Origin: Prinsepia uniflora | Lineage: Eukaryota; Streptophyta; Magnoliopsida; Rosales; Rosaceae | DNA: 64,000 nucleotides | Direction: 5' to 3' | NCBI GenBank assembly: GCA_032719365.1 | Contig: CM064872.1 | Span: forward strand, 22,049,758-22,113,757 | Part shown: piece after piece, positions 1 through 12,370 of the stretch | Numbering within the stretch: position 1 is the stretch's first letter | Layout: each line of letters starts with the position of its first letter | Position numbers and translations under genes: made by a program | The notes under the pieces: model-generated | Database searches by the model: none | What the model saw: only the letters and a program-made list of their open reading frames with translations | Told to the model about the DNA's origin: nothing

Positions 1-1449
1 ACTAAATTGACTTAAGTGGAGTAATTAAAATGCAATTAGGGGGGGGGGGGGATTGTCGCGTTGAATGAATGTAAGTAAATTAACTAAGATTAACTAACTA
101 AGTCGAGCTAGGGTTTCTATCCACCTTTACCAATTATAGTTCCGTTATATTTTATTGATTAGATTACTATGCATGTATATGAATTAAGTGCCCGTGTAGG
201 GGTCCGACTAAGGTTCACCCCGTGTAGGGGTCCGACTATGGTGCGTGATAATGTATGAAACATAAAGAAGATTTAATGACATTACACTATCCCTAGAAAA
301 GTTATGTGCAAACCTAGGAAGTCATGAGTTTAGATTACAAATAAGATTCCCCCTCTTAAACGTGATGCTATAAATTTCAGGGTGAACACAAACATCGAGG
401 TGATCCGTCAAGCAATTACATCGACAATTATACACAAATAAGGTAGCTAAACTTATAAGCATAAATTGAGTTCATGAAGCGCAGTAATCCAACAAATCCA
501 AGCATACATAACAATCATAATGAAGAGCCAGAAATCAAACACGAACTAACATGGCTAGGGTTTCAAGTAACCCTAGCCCTAATTACACTACTCAAACATT
601 ATTGAATAAACGAATAACATAATTAAGTGCATAAGAAACATAAAAAAATAAAAGAATAAATAAACACAAATACTAAAGAATAACAAGGAGTAGGAAAAGG
701 GGCTCAAACATTATTCTTCTCCCAAGCATCACGTCCTTCTTAGTACAAGCTTGAATCTAAAAGCATAAAAAAATAATAATAAAATACGGCTAGACTATGT
801 ATATAAATTGAGTATGAATTTTGACAGAGTTTTGGGGACCTTCAAGAGGTAAATTCGGCCCCTCTACAATAAACCCTAATGCCCATATTTATAAGAATAC
901 AAAAGGAAATAGGACTAAAATCCCTATACAATATGGAGAATAAATGTGGAAGGAACTTGAAATTAACCTTAAAAAAAAAATCCGGAATAAAGCTACAGGA
1001 TCCAATTTCGGTGGCAGTCCACCTAACTGGAGGAAGAGAAATCAGGACACGCGCGCCGAGGAGCAGGTCGGTCGTTCGGTAGGCGCGCGCCGAATCGGTC
1101 CAAGCTATAGTAACCGCAAAGCAAATCCTTCATTTGGTGGTTATCCACCGAATTTCCTATGCAATCTTCTTTCCTTCATAACTTCTTCGTTTCAACTCCG
1201 ATTTAGGTGATTCTTTCGCTCAAATTCTCATAATTCCAAGCTCTATTTGATCTACACATTTCTCACAAAATATATTATTTTCTCCAATTGCATAGAACCA
1301 AATATTAACAAAATATAAGTAAAAAAGCATGAAGTTATGGTAAAACATGCATAAATTATAACCTATCAACGCTTCGTCGAGCAAGCACAAGTATCCACCG
1401 AGCAAGACTTTTACTAGGCGAAACTTTACCTGGCAACCTGCATCATGCA
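1..1449. other. Non-coding repeat-like left flank
   Basis: No convincing gene is visible. The stretch is AT-rich and contains a run of 13 G at 39-51 and two direct copies of a 20-bp unit (CCCGTGTAGGGGTCCGACTA) at 191-210 and 219-238. Around 1040-1100 there are clustered GCGCGC words, followed by sequence resembling long-LTR gypsy leaders. From about 1370 to 1449 the motif 'cGAGCAAG' recurs and continues after the LARD insertion (16376 onward), so these two pieces were once adjacent. The small open frames here have no recognisable domains. Confidence 0.4.
191..238. repeat. Two direct copies of a 20-bp unit
   Basis: CCCGTGTAGGGGTCCGACTA occurs at 191-210 and again at 219-238, a spacing of 28 bp. 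Nothing in the sequence assigns it a function. Confidence 0.7.
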
Positions 1450-3229
1450 TGTAACGACCTGTCCCGAATTCCGGGATTAGATTAGTGACTAATGAAGGAT
1501 TAGTGAGATTATTCAGTGATTAGTTGAGCGAAATTGGACGGACGGTGTAAAATGACCGTTTTACCCCTGATCATGGGTAAAATAAACATACGAGGACCGA
1601 TGACCGTGACGTAGACGGGGACGTCACGAGTCCGTAGACAAGCGGCACGTCGAAATCGGACGTCGAACGAAAAAATTATGGTCATAGGAGTGAAATCGGG
1701 GATTTATGTCTCGGGATCCAAATAAAATATTAAATAAATCTGATTGGGAATTAGTTAATTGTGGGGCCCTTGGATGAGTGACAAGTGTCACTCTTCCCAT
1801 TGGTGGCTTTCCCCAAAAAGTGGATCCAATGAAATAAAATACTATTTTAATTATTTCCCTCTCATTTCTCTCTCTTCCCTCCCGTGCAACCATCTTCAGC
1901 TTCTTCATTTATTTTTTTTCTTCAAAACCGTATATCCAATCCGACAAAAACACCTCGCAATCATCATCCATTACTTGTGACCCGTGAATGAAAGTTGGAG
2001 AGGATGTTGAGACGAACCCAATGGTGGAGACGACAAGAACCGTTGTGCACGGTGGCAAAAAATTTGGAAGGTAAACTATGGGATTCAAATTTTGGATTTT
2101 TTGAATTTGATGGTGTTGATCGATTATATGCCTAGGATGATGTTACTTGAGCTCTCATGAGCTTGTAGGTGCAATTTGGGACGGATTTGGACGTCAGAGG
2201 TGGCAGGAATGATGATCGGAATTCTGGCTGAAACTTTGAATGACCATAACTTAAAATTCAGGTACTTTCTGCAATTTCTGGGTTTAATTTTGGAATCCTT
2301 GGCTCGAGTAGATGAATTTACATAGGTAGAAAGTCGAATTTGGTTGAGAAACGAGTGAGATATCGAAGTATGAAGTTTGGAGCATCAATGGACTTTTCCG
2401 TCGAGAAATTCTGGCGAGTTGACTCGTTGACCAGCAAGTTAACTCGCTGACTTTGACCCGTTGACTTTTTTAAAGTTGACTTTTACGTTGACTACGCGCG
2501 TGGGGGCATGGGCTCAAATTTCGAGGTGGGCCTAGTTTCATTTTAAAGGTTTCGACGATCCGGATCCAATGGTCGTGGTTTCGGGTCGATCGAAGATCGT
2601 TAGGTTGGTCAAATCGAGGTTTTTCACCTCAGGAATCGTGTTTGGGACACGTTGACTTTTTCGGGAAAGTTTAGGGCTCTTATTATGGACTTTTATAGGT
2701 TAGTAGTAACCTTTGGGTATGATTTGGGCAGGTCTGAAAGTTCCGGAGATGGTGATTTAGCCCGGGGAGGCTTATGGCACGCAAATTGAGGCGGCAACGT
2801 AGGACGGTCTATGAGTGGACCTTGATTTCTAAACTGTGATACATGTACAAATGTTTTATGCATTTTGTAGATATGATTTCTATCATGATGATTATGGATT
2901 TGTGATTTACATGATTTCATGTATTTCAAGGCGACTTACGTATTTGCACGTATATCGAGGTTTATGGTTTTACGCTGTGGTTATACGTGCTTATGGCTTC
3001 CGTATTGGTTTAATGAAATGGTTTTGGATTTGAAGAAGGCAAACTCGGTCACGAGACCCATTTGTTTTGGAAACCCCCAAACTTGAAGTCCATTAAGTTA
3101 CATAATCATGCCCGAGGCCTAGTTGGTTTACGAAATCGGGCTTGAGACCCAGTTGGTTTACGAAATCGGGCGTGAGGCCCAGTTGGTTTACGAAATCGGG
3201 CTTGAAGCCCAGTTGGTTTACACGATTGG
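1450..3229 (+). repeat. LARD 5' LTR, first part
   Basis: Aligns with 13685 to about 15390 of the 3' LTR. It is interrupted at 3229/3230 by a solo LTR, whose target duplication is ATTGG on the left and ATTGA on the right (one mismatch). Relative to the 3' LTR it retains about 115 bp (roughly 2240-2350) that the 3' copy has lost. It contains the inverted repeat GTGACGT-N8-ACGTCAC at 1606-1627. Near its end (3108-3229) is an array of about 30-bp units carrying GGGC-TTGAG-GCCC-type mini-hairpins. Confidence 0.8.
1606..1627. promoter_or_regulatory. Inverted repeat GTGACGT-N8-ACGTCAC in LTR
   Basis: Perfect 7-bp arms with an 8-bp spacer. The arms contain TGACG, the core recognised by plant TGA-type bZIP factors. 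The same arrangement recurs near the start of other long LTRs in this window at 3358-3379, 4118-4139 and 58283-58304, and with one mismatch at 13863-13884. A regulatory role is inferred from position and conservation only. Confidence 0.5.
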
Positions 3230-3357
3230 TGTAACGACCCGGACATTCGAAAAAAGGAAAATTTGGAAAATTTGAAGAAAATGACGATTATGCCCTTGGA
3301 ATTGGGCGAACGGTTGACTTTTGGTTTAAGAAGTTAAACGAACTTTAACCGATGACT

Positions 3358-3379
3358 GTGACGTAGTTTGAGACGTCAC
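3358..3379. promoter_or_regulatory. Inverted repeat GTGACGT-N8-ACGTCAC in solo LTR
   Basis: Perfect 7-bp arms with spacer AGTTTGAG, which differs from the spacer in the LARD LTR. It is followed by the AGACAGGTGGCACG box. A second diverged copy of the surrounding module, without the inverted repeat, lies about 180 bp downstream. Confidence 0.5.
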
Positions 3380-4117
3380 AAGTTCATAGACAGGTGGCAC
3401 GTTCGATTCCAACATTCGAGGAGAAAGTTATGATGTTCAGAAGTTCAAGGGTAATTCAGTAATTTGGTTAAAGGGGCAATTTGTTGACTTTTCAAACGAC
3501 ATGGACTTTTCATGTAATTTAAGGACCATTGGGTAGGTCCCGAGACACTGAATCCGTAGACAGGCGGCACGCGTCAATCGGAGTTTGGACGACCAAGTTA
3601 TGGGCTTAGGAATGTGAAGGGCATGTTGGTAAATTGTCAAAGCAGGGGCAAAATGGTAATTGGACAATTGCAAAAGAGAATGTGTATAACGGTGGGAAAC
3701 TTTAAACTAATTGTGGGTGTGTTTGAAATGAAAAACAGAGACAAAACAAAGACCCCAACTTAGTTTAATCGACCTCCCCAACAACCTGTTGAGAGAAAAG
3801 AAAGACTGGAAGGATTTTGCGAGGGAGAACAGAGAATTGAGATTGAGAAAGGAAGAAAGGTGATGGAAATGGTGAAGGGAAAACTCAAAACCCGAAACTG
3901 GTCCTTGAGAGAGTGAGAATTCAATAGTGAGTTGTAAGCTAGCCCAAGTCAAATTAAGGTCAGATTGGGATTTTTGGGACCTTGTGTAACGCCCCGGACG
4001 TTCTAAAAATGTAATATTGTAAAATATTGAGTAAAATGGCGTTTTTACCCCTGTGATTTGTGTGGTCAAATTGTTGACTTTTTGATTAGGAGGTCGAACG
4101 GACGTGGAGTGATGACC

Positions 4118-4139
4118 GTGACGTAGTTCGGGACGTCAC
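4118..4139. promoter_or_regulatory. Inverted repeat GTGACGT-N8-ACGTCAC in solo LTR
   Basis: Perfect arms with spacer AGTTCGGG, about 130 bp from the LTR start, followed by GAGTTCATAGACAGGTGGCACG-type sequence. The same spacer is found in the solo LTR at 58106-61448, which suggests those two families are close relatives. Confidence 0.5.
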
Positions 4140-6175
4140 GAGTTCATAGACAGGTGGCACGTTCGATTCGGACGAACAGGGTGAAAGTTATGACGTTCGG
4201 AAGTTCAGGGGCATTATCGTAATTGGGCGTTGTTAAGGGGGAAAAGTTGACTTTTTGTTTGACAATTGATATGCATTTGACTCGAAGACCGTTATGTTCG
4301 TCTCGACGCCCTGAGTACAACGACAGGCGGCACGCTTGAAACGGACGTCGGATGACCGAGTTATGGGTCACGGAAGCTGGAGGGCAATTTGGTAATTATT
4401 GCACAGAGGGGCATTTTGGTCATTTTCACGGCGGTTACTGTAGCACCACCGTGAAAAATAGAGTGCGGCCGTGGAGCTTTGTGCGTGCAATTGTTTATGG
4501 CTAAGTGGACTGGTGAGTGGGGTTAGTTTATGAATTTTGAGATTGTGGGAAGCATCCCTGCGTGTCTGGGCAGAGACTGAGTGCACGGGCTGGGTTAAAT
4601 AATGGCTATGGCCTTCTGTGTGCGTGGGAGACATTTTCAGAAAATCTCAGTTGGTCTCCCACGGGTTGCTGGCCGTTTGAATTGATCGACAGAGTAAAGG
4701 AGTGAGGAGAGGACTCAGTTGGGTCATTTGGTTCAGTTTTGAAGCTGAGTTGAGAGGAAACCGTGAGTGAAACGGTGAAGAACCATTTTCGGGTTTTTGG
4801 GGGGAAAGCTCTGAATTCGACTTCTACGGGTTGAGAGACAAACCTAAACACATTGAGAGATTTCTGGGAGTGAAAGGATCACGTTGGTGCAAGTTTTGGG
4901 TGAGGACGACCACTGTTGGCCCTAGAACCCAAGTGCTGTTCAGGGAGGAACCAGTTGGAGGGAAAAATCCCATTCAATTTCTGGAGCCTGTTGATCGAAA
5001 CCAAAGGCCGTGTTGGACTTCTGGGGCCACTTCGAGCACAACCGTGCAAGAATTGAAGGAGGAGGAGGACAGTTTGGCCGGGAACCTGAGTCTTAGTTTC
5101 TGGGGAAAACCAGTGCTGAGGACGACGACTTCCAGGTAACGGCGAGCTAAATTGTTAGTGCCATTGTGTTCGTCTAAGTTTCCTTAATCTACTGGTGAAG
5201 TTAATTTGAGAATGGAGTTAGTTTGGGGGAGTTCTGAGTGATGACCCGTTCGTCTGTTCAAGGCTGGGTTGAATCGACTTGGGGACCATTGGGGTTAATT
5301 AGCATTACAGACATAAAATTAATAGAGTAGAGAAGGTGTTAGGATTGAAAACGGGAGGAATTGCTTGAGAATTGAACTTGAACTGGTCGGGTTGTGTCGC
5401 GGGTGACAGACCCGTTTATCAGGCTATCCGGGTAGGAACGATGACACTGTAGCTTGGCGCGTGGCCTTCACGCGCAGCCACTTTGGGCGGCGCATGACGG
5501 CGCGTGCGATGTCATCTCCGATCACGGTCAACATGGAAATTGATCCTTTCGATCTAATTAACATTTTACCTTTAGAGTTCGAATTGTTCGGAGTCATTCG
5601 GGATAATTTCGGGAGCTTGGAAGTTTAGGACCTTAAGGTTAATTTCGCCGAAAAATCTGGGAAAATTAGGAAAAATCCTACGAGCTATTTGAGGATGTTT
5701 GTAACCCTTCTTGTACATTTTTACAGGCCCGGACACTTCCGAAGCTACGGAGGAGCGCGCGGGACGCGATTGACGCGTCCTAAAATAGTGAGTGGACCTT
5801 TTGATTTCTAAATTGGGCATGCATGACTATTTTGCTTATTTATCTTTTGGTTTTACCTATGATTTTATGATGGTGAGATGATATATCGGTTTTACATGTT
5901 TCCACGTTTTTCGAGATATTTATCGCATTTCACGCATTTCGAGATTACGGTTTTTGCTTATGCATGCGTGATGATCTTGATGAAGTACCTGGATATGAAT
6001 ATGCATGTTTCGGATTTATGATGTTTGATCACATTGTGAAGTAATTTTTGGAAATTGCATGTGTTGGAATTTGCGTGTGAATTCGGACATAAGTCATGTT
6101 ATGATGAGAAATGTTTTCGGAATAATGTTGGAAAACGGTTTGTGATGAATCCTGGTTTGTTGTGTTTAAAAACGG

Positions 6176-6410
6176 TTTTGGGTTTAAAGACCCGGTTAAT
6201 GGTTGGATCTGGTTTTGGGTTTAAAGACCCGGTATGTTGATGACGGGGGCGGGCCCGAAAATTGGATTTAAAGACCCGAATTGAGTTTAAAGACTCGTGA
6301 GTTTAAAGACTCGATTATTATGATACCCCCGAGGCCTATTAATCATGTTTTGAGTTTAAAGACTCGTTGATATCCCGGGAAGGCCTAATGTTGAGTTTAA
6401 AGACTAGGAT
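6176..6410 (+). repeat. Array of GRGTTTAAAGACYC mini-hairpins
   Basis: About seven copies of a 14-base imperfect palindrome occur, in the forms GGGT-TTAAAG-ACCC and GAGT-TTAAAG-ACTC. The paired second and penultimate bases change together (G with C, A with T), so the four-base stem is preserved in both forms. A matching array is present in the solo LTR around 8374-8610. Confidence 0.6.
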
Positions 6411-8373
6411 GGATCCAACGGCATAATTGTGATTATTGGTTTACGTTTTACTTGATTTGTGCAAATAATGTTTCAAAATGACGGTTTCTGGAATCTGGTA
6501 TTATTAATTGGTTTTATATGAGTTATGACGATCCTTACCACATTTTTCATGTGTTTCGGAAATAGAGTTTTCAAAAGTTTAATACGCAAGTTTTGAATAT
6601 TTGGTTATGCATGCGGATTACAAAACTGGAGGGCGAACCCGATTTCGGAAAACTGTTTTTCCTGCAAAACTTATGTTTCGGTCCACTCACACTTTGTTGT
6701 TTTAAATTCCCTCCAGTTCGTGGTACAAGTGCGGGGGCAAGCGCCGAGGCAGAGGCGGAGGCATAAAGTTTTCCGTTGCGGAGTAGTTAGTTCACAGAGT
6801 AGGACTTGCTTCTTTAACCTGTTTTGTAATATTGCTCTGTGAAACTGTGGACTTGACGTCCAGTCGGTTGTAATCGTTTAATCTCCCTGGACTGACAATG
6901 GGTGTGTTGTAATATTATTTAGTTTTCCGGTCTTTTGGATTCGATTGTCAGACGGGAGCAGGATGCTTCCCGATTATCGAGGCGATAATCGGGGTGGGTC
7001 CTGTCACCTTGAGTAGTCGAACCCAATCAAGAACGAAGGAATTCGGTGCTGTCTTGGCCGTGAACGGAAGTCCTCAACCCCTCAAAAATTCGAGGTGGAG
7101 TTCAGGTAATTGGAGGTAAGGAAGCTAGAAATTCATTTCAAAATAGTCTTTAGAATGAACCTACGGTGCTCCCTAACTAATTAATTGAAGAACTTGGTGA
7201 CTGTTTAGTGAACTGTTACGATGAACATTCATTAGACTTTGAATTCAATTGAATTGGTTTGAGGCCGTGACAATCGAAATTAATGTGACAGACCCTTAAT
7301 TGAATTGGTTTCGATTCTATGTGATGGATCAATTAAAGGAAACAAGTTGAATTTGGCAGGAATTGAACCGGGTCAACACGCGGGCTAACAGGTTGAAATT
7401 TCAGGAAAACGGGTTACATGGACGACACTGTAGCAGCGCGTGAGCTTCACGCGTAGCCACTCATGGCTGCGCGTGGGGGCGTGTGTGGCCGAATTTCGAG
7501 GTGAGTTCAGCATGAAACTTGTTCCTTTTAATATAACGAACATTTTGGCACTAATTTCGAGGAAATCAGATATCGTTTCGATAGTGTTCAGTGTATCCGA
7601 AATTTTCATATACGTTTAAAATACATATTTAAATCCTGGAAAAATTGGAGAAAATTATATGAAGTAGATTGAAGTGTTAGTGACCCTCGATATTGATTTT
7701 GGACAGGGATTATGATTTCTGAAATTTACGAAAAAACGTGCAGCTCGGAAGCGAGCCGTTTGGACGATGTGTGAGTGGACTTTGTTTTCTAAATTTCAAT
7801 GCATGCATAATCATTTTCTATTCTTTATAATTATGATTTCTATGCTTATGTTTATGGTAATTACGATTTTCATATTTATACGTATTTCGATATACAATAC
7901 GTAATTGCACGTATTTCGAGACAATGGTTTCTCCTATGCTTTGATGATGGTTTGGTGGATAATTTTATACGATTTGTGCGTATCATGTTTTGATGATGTT
8001 TTGATTATGATTGTGAGTATGATTTACGGTTTTGGCACGTGTTTCGAGATTATTACAGATTTGCACGTTTTACGAGATTTCGAATATGTTGTAATTTGAC
8101 CATGGTTTTGGTGATTTGAATTTGAAATTTGAAATATGATTTGATTTCAAAGACTTAAAATGGATTTTGGAAAAGGTGATTTCGGGCTTTATGCCCAGTT
8201 CATAACAGTAGTTTTGATGAACGAGATTTCGGGTTTCGAAAACGTGAAAGTGGATTTCTGTATTTGGGTTCAGAATGGTTGTTCCGGATGCCGATTACGG
8301 AATGACGGTTCCAGATTCGAATTTGGAAATGATGGATATGACTCTGGATTTGTTATGATTTACAAATGGTTTT

Positions 8374-8610
8374 GGGTTTAAAGACCCGGAAAAAGAAAAG
8401 AAAAACCGTTGGATCTGGTTTTGAGTTTAAAGACTCGGTTGATTGACGGGGGAGGGCTCTTGATTGACATGTTTTGAGTTTAAAGACTCGGCTATTGTGA
8501 CATCCCCCGAGGCCTATTGATCGTGTTTTGAGTTTAAAGACTCGTTGATATCCCGGGAAGGTCTGATTATGCGAATGGTTTTGAGTTTAAAGACTCGGGC
8601 GCACTTGAGA
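8374..8610 (+). repeat. Second array of GRGTTTAAAGACYC mini-hairpins
   Basis: About five copies of the same imperfect palindrome as at 6176-6410 (one GGGT/ACCC form, the rest GAGT/ACTC), separated by 40-55 bp. It lies in the downstream part of the solo LTR at 3230-9138, at an equivalent position within that LTR. Confidence 0.6.
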
Positions 8611-9138
8611 TCCAGCAGATTGATTGACTTGTGATTTACTGTTGATTCTGATGCTTTCGGATGTGTTGGGCAATGGCCCGGTTTATATGGCTTGATGGAT
8701 TTTTGGGTTATGTTTTGTACTTGGATTTTGATTTATGATTTTGGGCTGAGGCACCGTGTTATGGTTTCAGGCTAAGGCCTAGGTTGAGAAAAAGAAATGA
8801 TTTCATACACGGTTTTCTTGTACTGGAAATGAAATGGATTGTGAAATGATTTTTGAATGCATGCATTGGTTTTACGCGGATGGTAGAAATGTCTTTTCTA
8901 TAACATGTTTTATAAACTGATTATTTTTGTCCACTCACACCTTTTGTGTTTTTATTGACCCTCCAGGTCATGGCGCGATGATCTAGGCTATTCGGGAGGT
9001 GAAGGCATGAGTGCTCACAGGCACGATTATCCCTGGTTTGACAAGTACTGAGGGCAATTAAGAGAACTTCAGTTGACTTGTTAGAATGGAGCAGGACTGG
9101 ACACGGTTATCAATGTTCCTCAGGGGATGGTCCTGTCA

Positions 9139-10102
9139 ATTGAGCTTGAGGCCCAGTTGGTTACGATATTGGGCAGAAGTCCCAGTTACGGTTTATAAAT
9201 GTGATTTTGGGTTTGGAGACCCTAATTGGATTTAGATTTGGAAACATGGATTTCTGGTTTCATGACGGTTTATAGGGATCGGGCATGGATCCTTTGAAAG
9301 GTTTTGAGAATGATTTCGAAATGGTTTTCATATACCATCCTTTATTTATGGATTGTCTCCTCCAAGGAGGGTCGTTGGCCTGGATAGACCCCGGAGTAGT
9401 CACGAAGTACTAACTAAGTGGAGTCGCCCCCGTTGGGTACCTTACTCTCAGGAAGACTTATGGATTATAACGCCCAGGGAAGGTCAATGATCTGCAGACA
9501 TTGACCTTGGTGGACCCTAGGGAGACTTGGGATTTGAGACCCCGGGTAGGAAACCATTACAGGATTGGTTATATGATATATGTTAAACATGATTTCTTGG
9601 ATTTGTGAAATTATGTTTTGTGAATAGTAAATGGATTTGGGCAATAACCCATATATTCGGATTTACGGTTTTGGGTTGAGTTCCCACTTATGGTTGAAAT
9701 GAACTATGAATTTGTGAAATGGTTTTGGGCAAGGGCCCGTATGATTTGAATTCATGGAACTTGGGGCTGAGACCCTAATAATGGTTATTTGAACATATGA
9801 TTCGATAAATGGTTTTCGTATGCATGCATGCTTTTTAGTGAAGGGCATAAATCTATTTATGAAATGTGTTTTTATGAACTTACTACTTTTCGTCCACTCA
9901 TAGATTATGATGTTTTTAATGCCCTTCAGGTTGATCATGGATGCGGACTGTAGCAGAGACCGAGACATCACACTCCTCCATCGAATCCTGGCGCGCTCTG
10001 GAATCCGATCAGGTTGAAGGTTTGGATTATCCCTTGTTTGTGTCAAACGGGATCATTACACATCCCGTGTTAATCCTGGGGGGAATGGGATGGGTTGTGA
10101 CA
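9139..10102 (+). repeat. LARD 5' LTR, second part
   Basis: Continues the LARD 5' LTR after the nested insertion and aligns with about 15390-16370. It ends GGTTGTGACA immediately before the priming site. It contains further GGG...CCC mini-hairpin words (for example at 9205-9220 and 9725-9740). Confidence 0.8.
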
Positions 10103-10120
10103 AGTGGTATCAGAGCAGGT
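10103..10120 (+). other. tRNA-Met primer binding site of the LARD
   Basis: TGGTATCAGAGCAGG lies two bases after the LTR terminus TGTGACA. This is the standard plant LTR-retrotransposon priming site complementary to the 3' end of initiator tRNA-Met. Confidence 0.85.
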
Positions 10121-12145
10121 TTTCTATCATGGTACGCGTAGGTCGAGGATGTGATGTCTCTATGGGCTGTAGTTCGTAATCAACCTGATAGTTAGGATGC
10201 CAATATTATAGTTAGTAGTTTTGAATCTTGGATAGTTGGTTCGGCATTTGATGCCTGAGTATGCCATAGTTCTATTGTGGTTTGGCAGTATAGGACCCTA
10301 ATAAGGGATAAACGTAATATTACTATAGAGTTTTGACCATAGGACGGTTATGTCGGGACCGTCTATCACGATATGGTAGGATCAGATATAACGATAGTAT
10401 GGAGTTGTGACCATTAGATGGTCAGGTCATTCTGAGTTGTGAATTGTGTTTCGAGGAGTAGCTAGGTTCGAGGAACCCTAGTTGAGTTGAGGGTAAGATT
10501 GGATTGACGTCCATGAGATGTCAGGACTGCGGGTCGGTCATGTCATGTCAGCTTTGGTGATGGGACCGCACTCTGTAGTCGAGGTTATACTAATCGGTTG
10601 GACCTAGTTGGTTGTCGTACTACTCTAGTTGTGATGGATAATTGGTGTAGCTGAGGTCATGGATGATCTGGTAGACGACATTGGTTGAGTCGAGTTAAGA
10701 TTGGTTAGAGATTGGTTGGATAGGTTACCAGGGTTTGGTAATTGTCGATGGAATCCCGGAGTGGGGTTACTGAGTAGATGGTACGGGCGATTGATTCCGT
10801 TGGATGTGGAGTCTCGATAGCGATGTCTGGTGGTTGGGTCTGCACGAGTTGTGGCAGATACTACTATTGAGAGTGGTTATAGTTGTGGTTGTTGTGAATT
10901 GGGGGACATTCAGGGAACACTTCCTTTTCTTGTATGAGTTGTCAGAGTGACTGTACCTAGAGTTGTTGAGTACGAGGGAGGTAGAGTTTCTCCAATTTGA
11001 GCAGAGGTACGGGGTCGTTGCTGGGCATGAGCAAAGATCCAGGGTTTTCTGATGCGCATAGTGTGTACTTATGTTGATGCTAGTGTGCTGATACTGGTGC
11101 TGGTGCTAGTGATTGTGATGACGATGAGTCACGAGTCGGGATGTGACTCCGTCGAGATGGGCATGTGTTTGGTATCGGTGGTCCGATAGTGGATCTCAGA
11201 TAGAGTTGTACTGGACGGGATCCAGCAGGGATTGAGACATGAGGATCGAGTAGTAATGGACCACATCCTTTTGAATGTACATAAACGGTATAAGCCGATA
11301 GGCGAACTTGGTAGTGAATTAGACTGGTTACGGACACATGGTTGATGTCTAAGTGTGTTGGTTCCGACATGGTTGAAACTTCGGAATTAAGAGAGGTTGG
11401 GATTGAGACGACGAGGGGAGTGTTTTTTTCCGCATTGGTAATGGGTATTTCGAAGTCACTGAGGGTGATTTCTTGTTTTTTGCCCATGGCAGATAATGGT
11501 TGTTATCACCAGTACGTTGAGCGTGTATTGGTTGGTGGACCCATGATTTGTTTTAGGACATCACGAGGAGTTGGGCATTTCAAAGTTAGGTGAATGAGAT
11601 TTCTCATTTTCTGCTTGGTGGCAGACGATGTTGGGTTACATGGTGTGGTGAGTGCAGTGAGTTCTTGTTGCATTCACGTAGGATGAATTTTGATGTCATC
11701 ATCTTAGATCATTCTTGATTTTTCCTAGGTGGAATGACAAGGATCGATTTGGGGTAACCACAGTCTCGACGTGTCCCGTCGTTGGCTGATCTGTTTGGAT
11801 GTGGGAATTGGTTGAGGAGTGATGTGACTGACGAAGGATTCAAGAGGGTGTAAGACCCTAGGATCAGATTTCAGGTAGATTGTTAGCTGAGTGAGCATGT
11901 GCGGATCCTAGGTGGATCTGGATTGCGATTGGGCATTGTGACGATCTAGGATCGTGAGGTTATTAATGGGGTGATGTTGTGGTGGATTAGGATGGCGTAG
12001 GTCGTGATGTCGTGCTCGTGCTAGCAGACTTCGCCTTATTTTTTATGCTAAGCTAGGAGCAGAGGAGAATCGTTTTGTGAGACAGTTGAAGAATCTTTTG
12101 GAATAGTTGTTAGATGACAGGATAAAGGTTAGATATGAGAATGTT

Positions 12146-12370
12146 GGGACGACTTCCTTTCGAAGTCAACCCGGTATGAGACAGTAGTTGAGTGAATCGA
12201 GGTGTATACGATTTGTCTTGGATATTTGGCTATGAAGATGATGGGACTGACTTCTTTTCGAGGTTAATCCCGTATGGGTATTAATAGAACGAGTAGGTGT
12301 CCGACGAGGTCCGATTTGGTCAGCCTTAGATGTGTGAATGGTGGGATTGGCTTCCTTATGAAGTCAATCT
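12146..12370 (+). repeat. Three spaced long hairpins in diverged 98-bp units
   Basis: Three imperfect inverted repeats lie at 12146-12172, 12243-12271 and 12343-12370, spaced 97-100 bp. Their arms are GGGACGACTTC/GAAGTCAACCC, GGGACTGACTTC/GAGGTTAATCCC and GGATTGGCTTC/GAAGTCAATCT. The second and third pair 11 positions or more when G-U is allowed. Several arm differences are compensated on the other arm. The neighbouring sequence is also loosely repeated. Confidence 0.55.

Larger units (their letters stand above)
3985..7006 (+). mobile_element. Solo LTR nested inside another solo LTR
   Basis: Starts TGTAACGCCCCGG and ends GGTCCTGTCA. The target duplication CCTTG is perfect at 3980-3984 and 7007-7011. 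Length is 3022 bp with no second LTR. It is the third nesting level, inside 3230-9138, inside the LARD at 1450-16370. It carries the inverted repeat at 4118-4139 and seven copies of a GRGT-TTAAAG-ACYC mini-hairpin between about 6176 and 6410. Small open frames inside it show no domain. Confidence 0.85.
3230..9138 (+). mobile_element. Solo LTR (long-LTR gypsy type) nested in the LARD 5' LTR
   Basis: Starts TGTAACGACCCGG and ends GGTCCTGTCA; flanked by ATTGG/ATTGA. Without its own nested insertion (3985-7006) it is about 2.88 kb. No internal domain, second LTR or coding sequence is present, so it is a solo LTR left by LTR-LTR recombination. It shares modules with the other long LTRs: the GTGACGT-N8-ACGTCAC inverted repeat at 3358-3379, the box AGACAGGTGGCACG and its variants, and a hairpin array of GAGT-TTAAAG-ACTC type at about 8374-8610. 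Confidence 0.8.

Noticed and set aside
39..51. G13 run as a quadruplex signal
   Set aside because: A single homopolymer, likely slippage. There is no flanking G-run pattern.
10103..10120. Possible tRNA gene at TGGTATCAGAGC sites
   Set aside because: These are primer binding sites next to LTR ends. No cloverleaf can be drawn.
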